Positions 7,003 through 12,617 of a DNA stretch of 22,677 nucleotides are shown here, piece by piece. Made by a program: the position numbers and the translations under genes. Origin of the DNA: an uncultured Coriobacteriaceae bacterium (lineage in GTDB: Bacteria; Actinomycetota; Coriobacteriia; Coriobacteriales; Eggerthellaceae); assembly GCA_900552365.1 (NCBI GenBank), contig URZP01000015.1, positions 1 through 22,677 of the forward strand, read 5' to 3'. Within the stretch, counting starts at the first letter, position 1. Every line of letters begins with the position of its first letter. The notes beneath the pieces were generated by a model. That model worked only from the letters and a program-made list of their open reading frames with translations, searched no databases and had not been told where the DNA came from.

Positions 7003-8181
7003 ATGAACTCGGAGCAAAGGCGGGCCGCACGCCGGAAGCGCCGCGAGGAGAAGCGCGCCAGGGCCAAGGCCGAGCGCGTCAAGGCGTGCACCCTTGAGAC
7101 GGTGGCCGACCTCAACAGCCTGTGCAAGGCTTCCAAGCAGGCCGCGCGTGGCGTCATGTGGAAGGCCTCGACGCAGCGGTACATGAAGGACTACCTGCGA
7201 AACGCCGTGAAATCGCGCCAAGACCTTTTGGAGGGCCGCGACATATGCCGGGGCTTCATACGGTTCGACCTATGGGAGCGCGGCAAGCTGAGGCATATCA
7301 GTGCAGTGCACTTCCCCGAGCGCGTGGTGCAGAAGTCGCTGTCCCAGAACGCCCTCGTGCCCGCGATAGTCCCCACGCTCGTATCCGCGAACTCCGCCAA
7401 CATCAAGGGGCGCGGCACCGACTACGCCCTTAAGCTGCTCAAGCGCCACCTGGCCGACCACTGGCGGCGGCATGGGCGCGAGGGCTACATACTGCTGGGC
7501 GACTTCTCCGACTACTTCGCGCGCATTGCCCACGAGCCGGTCAAGCGGCAGGTGGCCGACGCGCTGCTCGACCCGCGCGTGGTCGCCCTTGAGCACCGCC
7601 TGATAGACGCGCAGGGCGAGGTCGGCCTGGGCCTGGGCAGCGAGCCAAACCAGATATGCGCGGTGGCGCACCCCAACCGCATCGACCACTACGTGGCCGA
7701 GATGCTGCGCCCCGAGGCCTACGGGCGCTACATGGACGACTTCTACCTGATCCACGAGTCCAAGGAGTACCTGCAAGTGTGCCTTCTGCTGATAGAGCAC
7801 GAGTGCGCGAAGCTCGGCATCGCGCTGAACCCGCGCAAGACCCGCGTGGTGAAGCTGACGCGCGGCTTCACGTGGCTGAAGAAGCGCATCTTCTACACCG
7901 AAACGGGCCGCATCGTCATGAAGCCGTGCCGCAACTCCATCACGCGCGAGCGACGCAAGCTGAAGAAGATGGCCCGCATGGTGGCCGAGGGGGTCATGAC
8001 GCCCGAGCAGGTGCAGCAGAGCTACCAGAGCTGGCGCGGCGGCATGGCTCACTTGGACGCGCACCGCAGCGTGCTGGCCATGGACGCGCTGTACCGCAGC
8101 CTGTTCGAAAATCTCGCGGGGGGGGGTTGCTCAATGCAACCAAGCCCGAGAGACGATTCGGGCGGAACGCCCTCGCCATAG
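7003..8181 (+). CDS. DGR-type reverse transcriptase
   Basis: I choose ATG 7003 (392 residues) because GGGG at 6991-6994 lies 8 nt upstream; GTG 6994 in the same frame is the alternative. A strongly basic N terminus (EQRRAARRKRREEKRARAKA) precedes the polymerase domain. Visible motifs are RGTDYALKLL at 138-146, motif A GDFSDYF at 166-172, LGSEPNQ at 211-217 and the catalytic YMDD at 243-246, then NPRKTRVV and FTWLKKRIF. LGxxxNQ corresponds to the [ILV]GxxxSQ motif that distinguishes DGR enzymes from the QGxxxSP of other reverse transcriptases. There is no maturase, protease or RNase H domain. It copies TR RNA with adenine misincorporation. The C terminus after residue 375 may be shifted by a run of nine G (8118-8126); in the -1 frame a basic 28-residue tail continues to 8213. 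Confidence 0.93.
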   Translation: MNSEQRRAARRKRREEKRARAKAERVKACTLETVADLNSLCKASKQAARGVMWKASTQRYMKDYLRNAVKSRQDLLEGRDICRGFIRFDLWERGKLRHISAVHFPERVVQKSLSQNALVPAIVPTLVSANSANIKGRGTDYALKLLKRHLADHWRRHGREGYILLGDFSDYFARIAHEPVKRQVADALLDPRVVALEHRLIDAQGEVGLGLGSEPNQICAVAHPNRIDHYVAEMLRPEAYGRYMDDFYLIHESKEYLQVCLLLIEHECAKLGIALNPRKTRVVKLTRGFTWLKKRIFYTETGRIVMKPCRNSITRERRKLKKMARMVAEGVMTPEQVQQSYQSWRGGMAHLDAHRSVLAMDALYRSLFENLAGGGCSMQPSPRDDSGGTPSP

Positions 8182-8243
8182 CGGAAGGGCGGCAACTCAA
8201 AACGGCGGCCTAGACGGGTCGAAAACGAAATAACCAAGACAGC

Positions 8244-8270
8244 GAAGGCGTGCTGCGGCGCGCCTTCTTT
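8244..8270 (+). terminator. Probable terminator after the DGR
   Basis: GAAGGCG (8244-8250) and CGCCTTC (8261-8267) form a 7-bp stem with a 10-nt loop, followed by a weak T tract (TTTCTT). It closes the DGR cassette ahead of the next tail gene. The poor T tract makes partial read-through likely. Confidence 0.45.
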
Positions 8271-8351
8271 CTTCGCGCCCGCCCAAACGGCCAGGCAATC
8301 TCACGGCGCTAATACGATGGCGGCACATTCCCCGATAAGGAAGGAGTCCGC

Positions 8352-8678
8352 ATGGACACTGAGGAAGACATGCCGCGCCCCGACGAGCTTCGAGACGGCA
8401 CCCTGGCCGCGGTCAACGCCCTGCGCGACCTGCTGTCGCAGATCGGCGACCCCGACGCGGCGCACGACGCGGGCGTTATCGACGACGACGAGTACGTGGA
8501 GCGGAAGGCGCGAAAGCTCGCCTACACCTCCGCGCTCGCCGCCTACGCCAACGGCGAGGTGCCCGACCTCCCGGCGCTGCTCGAACAGATGCGCGAGCAG
8601 GCGTCCCAGCCGACGCAGACCGAGACCAACACGGCGAACATCGACTACCTGCTCATGACCGTGGGAGGTGACCAGTAA
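8352..8678 (+). CDS. Small acidic phage tail-module protein, unknown function
   Basis: This 108-residue acidic, helix-rich protein starts at ATG 8352 behind AAGGAAGGAG. It has a central DAGVIDDDEYVERKARKLAYTSALAAYANGEVPD block. I do not recognise a named family with confidence. Small acidic proteins of this size, directly before an XkdX-like gene and the holin, are common in siphovirus tail modules of Gram-positive hosts. The last base of its stop codon region overlaps the next start (stop TAATG arrangement at 8676-8680), so the two are translationally coupled. Confidence 0.6.
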   Translation: MDTEEDMPRPDELRDGTLAAVNALRDLLSQIGDPDAAHDAGVIDDDEYVERKARKLAYTSALAAYANGEVPDLPALLEQMREQASQPTQTETNTANIDYLLMTVGGDQ

Positions 8679-8869
8679 TGGCTACGAAGAAAACCGTTGA
8701 GCATTCCAAGCACTTCGCGAAGGTCAAGAAGTACTACGACAAAGACCTTTGGAGCAAGGCGCGCGTCTACAAGGCTGTCGAGTGCAAGTGGATCACCGCT
8801 GACGAGTACAAGGAGATCACCGGCGAGGAGTACAAGGAGATCACCGGCGAGGAGTACACGGCCGAATAG
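8678..8869 (+). CDS. XkdX-like phage protein
   Basis: This 63-residue protein has the signature of the Phage_XkdX family: KVKKYYDKDLWSKARVYKAV, a short spacer and ITADEYKEITGEEY. The family is found next to tail fibre and holin genes in phages of Gram-positive bacteria; its biochemical role is not established. The start ATG at 8678 shares its A with the stop of the preceding gene. The C terminus is longer than usual because the EYKEITGE unit is duplicated exactly. Confidence 0.85.
   Translation: MATKKTVEHSKHFAKVKKYYDKDLWSKARVYKAVECKWITADEYKEITGEEYKEITGEEYTAE
8804..8859 (+). repeat. 24-bp tandem duplication in the XkdX-like gene
   Basis: The unit beginning GAGTACAAGGAGATCACCGG at 8804-8827 is repeated exactly at 8828-8851 and begins a third time (GAGTACAC) at 8852-8859. 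It encodes EYKEITGE twice. The perfect identity suggests a recent slippage duplication. Confidence 0.9.
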
Positions 8870-8889
8870 GCGGAAGGAGGGCACCCAGG

Positions 8890-9303
8890 ATGGAAGTGCT
8901 CAAGCTTTTTGCGCCTTACGGACCGGCTTGGCTTGGCGGCGTGCTCCTGGCGCTCGTTGCGTTCTACTTCGGGAAACAATTTCTTGAGGAGTACAAACGC
9001 CAAAACCAGCGGAAGGGCGAGCTCGACCTGAAGCGCGAGGAGCGCAAGCAGGCCGAAGTCGACGAGAGGGCGCAGCGCGACCGCGAGCGGTCCCAAATGG
9101 AGGGACGCATCGCCGCCCAGATGGAGCGCAGCAACACCCTGATTGAAGGAATGAAAACGCTCATGGAGTCGGTTGTCGCGTCAAATGACGTCCTCCACGC
9201 GGACTTGGTCCACAGCCAGGCGCGTAGCCAGGGCATGGCCGAGAAGGTCGACCATATCTACGACCGAGTCGACCTCATGTACAACAAGGAGACAGGGAGA
9301 TAG
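8890..9303 (+). CDS. Membrane protein with long charged coiled coil, lysis module
   Basis: This 137-residue protein starts at ATG 8890 behind GGAAGGAGGG. A single membrane helix at about residues 10-28 (YGPAWLGGVLLALVAFYFG) is followed by a strongly charged helix (KRQNQRKGELDLKREERKQAEVDERAQRDRERSQ) and a second predicted coiled coil to residue 130. It sits immediately before the holin with a 2-nt gap. It could be a holin-associated or XhlA/BhlA-like lysis accessory, although XhlA carries its membrane helix at the other end, so I do not assign a family. Confidence 0.6.
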   Translation: MEVLKLFAPYGPAWLGGVLLALVAFYFGKQFLEEYKRQNQRKGELDLKREERKQAEVDERAQRDRERSQMEGRIAAQMERSNTLIEGMKTLMESVVASNDVLHADLVHSQARSQGMAEKVDHIYDRVDLMYNKETGR

Positions 9304-9305
9304 AG

Positions 9306-9614
9306 ATGACTGATATACAGGCAGGGCTCACGGTGCTGACCGTCCTCGTGGTGCCCTATATCGTGCAGGCTATCAAGACGAAGGCGATGACCGGCAATGT
9401 CGCCCGCTGGACGGCCATCGCAGTATCGGCGCTGTGCGGCGCATTGACGGCCATGGCCGGGGGTATGCCGACTGACCCCACGGCGTGGGTTACGTCCATC
9501 TTCGCCGCGGTAGGCGGCGTGCAGGTGGCCTACGCCGCCTTCAAGGCAGTCGGCGTGACGGACAAGTGGCTCGACGCGCTGCTCGCCATGGGCACGCCTA
9601 AGAAGGACGACTAG
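9306..9614 (+). CDS. Phage holin
   Basis: This 102-residue hydrophobic protein has three likely membrane segments at about residues 5-22, 34-52 and 61-80, and a charged C-terminal tail ending TPKKDD. Size, topology and position (directly before two peptidoglycan hydrolase genes) fit a holin, which forms lesions in the membrane to release or activate endolysin at the end of infection. The family subtype cannot be named from the sequence. The start ATG 9306 lies 2 nt after the previous stop with AGGGAGATAG upstream. Confidence 0.72.
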   Translation: MTDIQAGLTVLTVLVVPYIVQAIKTKAMTGNVARWTAIAVSALCGALTAMAGGMPTDPTAWVTSIFAAVGGVQVAYAAFKAVGVTDKWLDALLAMGTPKKDD

Positions 9615-9616
9615 GC

Positions 9617-10267
9617 ATGGGCGGCAAGCGCCTTGCGCGCATAGCCGCCGCCATTTCGCTGCTGGCAATGCTCACCGCCTTCGCCGACGTGGCGCTGATT
9701 GCCTCGAACGTGCCGAAGGCGCCAAAGGAGGAGCCTTTGCCCGTTATCTACGACAAGCCGCTCGACAAGCCCGCCGAGGTGCCCGTCTACCTCCAAGCAG
9801 ACGAGCGCTGGGGCGGGCTTTCCTATGCTGGCGATGATCTCGCGACATCGGGCTGCGGCCTCACGTGCGCGGCCATGGCATGGGAATGGCTATACGGCCA
9901 AACCTGCACGCCGGCGCAGATGCTCGATCTCGTTGGCGAGTCGTGCCTGACCGACGGCGTGAACGACATGGACAAGTTCTGCCGCTGGATGAACGCGCAC
10001 GACCAGGCTTTGGGCTACACGCCGATCCATGACAACGCCGATGCCGCACTGAACGAGGCGGCAAGCGGGTGGATGGTGTTTTGCAGCCTAACGGGCCGGC
10101 TGCGCGAAGGCGGCAAGAGCTACGGCGGTCACATCGTCCTGCTCTGCGGGTGGGATGGAACCACGGCAACATTCCACGACCCTTGCGAGGGCATAGTGCG
10201 ACTGAGCCGCGAACAGTACGAACAAGTGAATTGGGCTTATTTCATAGCTATAGGGAGCGCTGAATAA
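9617..10267 (+). CDS. C39-like (papain-fold) cysteine peptidase with N-terminal signal/anchor
   Basis: This 216-residue protein has an N-terminal basic-hydrophobic segment (KRLARIAAAISLLAMLTAFADVALIAS, residues 4-30) that could be a signal peptide or membrane anchor. A peptidase domain follows. YLQADERWGGLSYAGDDLATSGCG (58-81) contains the probable nucleophile Cys80; GGHIVLLCGWD contains His172 and FHDPC contains Asp188, giving the expected Cys-His-Asp order of the C39-like family. In phage lysis cassettes such domains are likely to cut peptidoglycan cross-bridges. The signal would allow holin-independent export or tethering. The stop overlaps the endolysin start (TAATG), so the two products are probably made together. 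Confidence 0.8.
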   Translation: MGGKRLARIAAAISLLAMLTAFADVALIASNVPKAPKEEPLPVIYDKPLDKPAEVPVYLQADERWGGLSYAGDDLATSGCGLTCAAMAWEWLYGQTCTPAQMLDLVGESCLTDGVNDMDKFCRWMNAHDQALGYTPIHDNADAALNEAASGWMVFCSLTGRLREGGKSYGGHIVLLCGWDGTTATFHDPCEGIVRLSREQYEQVNWAYFIAIGSAE

Positions 10268-11295
10268 TGAACGGCATCGACATTTCCAACTGGCAGAACG
10301 GCATCAACCTCGCGGCTGTGCCTTTCGACTTCGTTATCTGCAAGGCCACCGAGGGCACGCATTACGTTTCGCCCGACTGCGACCGCCAGATCCAGCAGGC
10401 GATCGGCCTCGGCAAGCTCGTGGGCGTGTACCACTACGTCAACGGCGGCAACGCCGAGGCGGAGGCCGAGTGCTTCTACGAGCACTGCAAGGGCTACGTG
10501 GGCAAGGCCGCGTTCTTCATCGACTGGGAGGACAAGGGCAACAAGGCGTGGGGCGACACGTCATACCTCAAGGCCATGGCCGAGCGCCTTGCCGAGCTGC
10601 TTGGCGTGAGCATGGATCGCATCGGCATCTACGCCAGCAAGAGCGTGTTCCCGTGGAACCTCACCACGGCCAAGACGTGGGTGGCGCAGTACGCCGACAT
10701 GAACCCCACGGGCTACCAGGACGCGCCATGGAACGAGGGCGCTTACGACTGCGCAATCCGCCAGTACTCCTCGTGCGGGCGTCTGGACGGCTGGGCGGGC
10801 AACCTCGACATCAACAAGTGCTACATCTCCCGCGCCGAGTGGGAGGCAATGGCAGGCGGCTCCAACGGCGATCCCGACTCGCTTATCCACGGCATCGACG
10901 AGACGCCTGCGGCAGACCTCGCGGCAAAGGTGCTCGCGGGCGAGTTCGGCGACGGCGACGACCGCAAGCACGCGCTGGGCAACCGCTACTCCGAGGTGCA
11001 GGCGCTCGTGAACCACATCCTTACGGCATCCGCCGAGGATCTGGCCGCTGAGACCTGGGCGGGCGATTACGGCAACGGCAGCCGCCGCAAGGCTGTTTTG
11101 GGGCCGCGCTACGACGAGGTTATGGCGGTCATCAACGGGCAGACCGAAACCGAGCAGGTATACGTGGTGCAGAGCGGCGACACCCTTTCCGGAATCGCCT
11201 CAAAGTACGGCACCACGTACCAGGATCTCGCCGCCAAGAACGGCATCTCGAACCCGAACCTGATCTATCCCGGCATGCGCCTGGTTGTTTCCTAG
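10267..11295 (+). CDS. Modular phage endolysin: GH25 muramidase, two CW_7 repeats, LysM
   Basis: This 342-residue protein opens with a GH25 lysozyme domain (about 1-195). GIDISNWQNG at 3-12 carries Asp5, and FFIDWED at 83-89 carries the acidic pair Asp86 and Glu88, both characteristic of Cpl-1-type muramidases. Two CW_7 (Cpl-7) repeats follow at about 217-251 (LAAKVLAGEFGDGDDRKHAL) and 258-290 (LAAETWAGDYGNGSRRKAVL), then a LysM domain at about 298-342 (YVVQSGDTLSGIASKYGT). CW_7 and LysM both bind peptidoglycan, so this enzyme should cleave the glycan backbone with strong wall retention. It has no signal peptide and should depend on the holin. It is the last recognisable phage gene. Confidence 0.93.
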   Translation: MNGIDISNWQNGINLAAVPFDFVICKATEGTHYVSPDCDRQIQQAIGLGKLVGVYHYVNGGNAEAEAECFYEHCKGYVGKAAFFIDWEDKGNKAWGDTSYLKAMAERLAELLGVSMDRIGIYASKSVFPWNLTTAKTWVAQYADMNPTGYQDAPWNEGAYDCAIRQYSSCGRLDGWAGNLDINKCYISRAEWEAMAGGSNGDPDSLIHGIDETPAADLAAKVLAGEFGDGDDRKHALGNRYSEVQALVNHILTASAEDLAAETWAGDYGNGSRRKAVLGPRYDEVMAVINGQTETEQVYVVQSGDTLSGIASKYGTTYQDLAAKNGISNPNLIYPGMRLVVS

Positions 11296-11415
11296 GCCGC
11301 TCGTGGTATCCTAACGAAGATAATCGTGCCGACTGCGCACACCTCGGTTCGAGGAGATGCGCAAACGGTGCGCCAGTTTTCCTTCCGCGCATACATAGGA
11401 AAGAAGCAAGCGGCC
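11296..11415. other. Prophage-chromosome junction candidate, no gene
   Basis: These 120 nt separate the endolysin from the glycosyltransferase. They hold a short stem CCTCG/CGAGG (11342-11346, 11350-11354) and a weak promoter-like pair TTGTTT (11285-11290) and TATCCT (11307-11312) with 16-nt spacing. No intrinsic terminator is visible after the endolysin. The attachment site could lie here, but no repeat partner can be seen without the left end of the prophage. Confidence 0.35.
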
Positions 11416-12390
11416 ATGCCCCAGAACGACGCCAATAAAACGCCTGATTACAGAAGCGTTGCCGTCATCATTCCCTGCTACAACGAAGCAGTCACCATCG
11501 CCAAGGTTGTCGACGACTTCCATCGCGTTCTCCCTGGAGCCACGGTGTACGTTTACGACAACAATTCCGCAGACGGAACCGGTCAGATCGCGCGCGAGCA
11601 CGGCGCAGTCGTTCGCCTTGAGACCCGTCAGGGCAAAGGCAACGTCGTCCGCCAGATGATGCGCGACATCGACGCCGATTATTACATCATGGTCGATGGC
11701 GACGACACCTACCCCGCCGAAGCAGCACCGGCGCTGCTTGCGCCCCTTATGAGCGGCGAGGCCGACATGACCGTCGGCGACCGCCTTTCCAACGGCAGCT
11801 ACGGCGCCGAGAACACCCGCGCTTTCCATGGCTTTGGAAACGACCTGGTGCGCGGCCTTATCAAAATGATCTACCGCTTCGACTTCAGCGACGTCATGAC
11901 CGGCTATCGCGCCTACAACAAGGTGTTCGCCAAGACCATGCCCGTCACCTCTCCCGGCTTCGAGATCGAAACCGAGCTTTCCATCCATGCCGTCGACAAG
12001 GGCTGGCGCATTGCCCAGATCCCCATCGACTACCGCGATCGCCCCGAAGGCTCCGAATCCAAGCTCAACACCGTGTCTGACGGCATCAAGGTCTTGCGCA
12101 TGATCATGTCTCTGTTCAAGGACTACAAGCCGTTCGCGTTGTTCGGCTGGCTGACGCTGATCTTCTTCGTCATCGGCCTGATCTGCGGTATCCCGCTGAT
12201 CGTCGAGTTTGGCTCCACGGGCTTGGTCCCGCGCATCCCCACCGCCATCCTTACCATCGCCTTCATGATGCTGTCCGCCCTGTCGCTGGTCTGCGGCCTT
12301 ATTTTGGACACCGTGGTGAAGGGAAACCGTAAGGAGTACGAGCTACGCGTGATCGATGCATACCAAAAGTACACACATTCGCAGGTTTAA
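11416..12390 (+). CDS. GT2 family glycosyltransferase with two C-terminal membrane helices
   Basis: I place the start at ATG 11416 (324 residues) because AGGAAAG lies upstream and the GT-A fold begins soon after; an upstream in-frame GTG at 11326 would add 30 unlikely residues. The nucleotide-binding start is VAVIIPCYNEA (15-25) and the metal-binding acidic motif is VDGDD (93-97). The acceptor region GYRAYNKVF and GFEIETEL fits the DPM1-like / GtrB-like branch. Two membrane helices lie at about 240-264 and 274-300. Such enzymes load sugar onto a polyprenyl phosphate or act in surface glycan synthesis. It may be a chromosomal gene or a phage-carried surface-modification gene; I favour chromosomal, with low certainty. 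Confidence 0.82.
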   Translation: MPQNDANKTPDYRSVAVIIPCYNEAVTIAKVVDDFHRVLPGATVYVYDNNSADGTGQIAREHGAVVRLETRQGKGNVVRQMMRDIDADYYIMVDGDDTYPAEAAPALLAPLMSGEADMTVGDRLSNGSYGAENTRAFHGFGNDLVRGLIKMIYRFDFSDVMTGYRAYNKVFAKTMPVTSPGFEIETELSIHAVDKGWRIAQIPIDYRDRPEGSESKLNTVSDGIKVLRMIMSLFKDYKPFALFGWLTLIFFVIGLICGIPLIVEFGSTGLVPRIPTAILTIAFMMLSALSLVCGLILDTVVKGNRKEYELRVIDAYQKYTHSQV

Positions 12391-12439
12391 CCCCTTGCGC
12401 TGATTGTCATTGTTTGCAATAATAATCAGGATTTTGCAC

Positions 12440-12514
12440 GTCCCCATAGTCTAGAGGTCAGGACGCGGCCCTTTCAAGGCTGAGACACGAGTTCGATTCT
12501 CGTTGGGGGCACCA
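12440..12514 (+). tRNA. tRNA-Glu (anticodon TTC), CCA encoded
   Basis: The acceptor strand GTCCCCA (12440-12446) pairs with TGGGGGC (12504-12510), with discriminator A at 12511 and an encoded CCA at 12512-12514. The D-arm contains AGTCTAGAGGTCAGGAC, the anticodon loop is CTTTCAA giving TTC, and the T-arm is ACGAG-TTCGATT-CTCGT. A possible promoter is TTGCGC (12395-12400), 17 nt, AATAAT (12418-12423). Confidence 0.97.
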
Positions 12515-12524
12515 CCGATTTCAG

Positions 12525-12556
12525 AACCCGCATCCCTGTGGTTGCGGGTTTTATTT
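12525..12556 (+). terminator. Terminator of tRNA-Glu
   Basis: AACCCGCA (12525-12532) pairs with TGCGGGTT (12543-12550) around a 10-nt loop, followed by a T-rich tract (TTATTTTT). Confidence 0.85.
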
Positions 12557-12617
12557 TTGCCGTCGATGTCCAGCGCGCTTACTGAAATACCGCGCGACGG
12601 CCATCATCCACATAACA

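Larger units (their letters stand above)
1..11295. mobile_element. Prophage, right-hand late region (tail, DGR, lysis)
   Basis: An unbroken series of + strand genes runs from a tape measure C terminus through tail and baseplate genes, a receptor-binding candidate with its diversity-generating retroelement, an XkdX-like gene, a holin and endolysin genes. Spacing is tight, with several 1 to 11 nt overlaps, as in siphovirus late operons. No integrase, terminase, portal or capsid gene is visible, so the element continues left of base 1. The right end is placed after the endolysin stop because the next gene is a glycosyltransferase followed by a tRNA and a housekeeping helicase. I could not identify an attachment core, so the exact right boundary (11296-11415 or later) is inferred. 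Confidence 0.85.

Noticed and set aside
7003..8181. RT as a group II intron or retron enzyme
   Set aside because: There is no maturase or endonuclease domain and no intron or msr-msd structure, and the LGxxxNQ motif, adjacent avd and TR/VR pair point to a DGR.
5144..11295. Search for a second variable region
   Set aside because: The G/C-rich homing tail and the WWLRS-coding sequence were seen only in VR and TR within this window; other targets may exist outside it.
11342..11354. CCTCGGTTCGAGG read as a leftover tRNA T-arm marking an att site
   Set aside because: The stem does not fit T-arm geometry (5-bp stem with 7-nt loop), and no acceptor end follows.
11326..11415. GTG 11326 as start of the glycosyltransferase
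   Set aside because: It has no ribosome binding site, and the 30 added residues are unlike the family N terminus; ATG 11416 has an upstream AGGAAAG.
12440..12514. tRNA-Glu as the prophage attachment site
   Set aside because: The prophage lies on the 5' side of an intact tRNA with a glycosyltransferase gene in between. Integration in a tRNA 3' half would put the prophage on the 3' side, and no duplicate tRNA fragment is visible.
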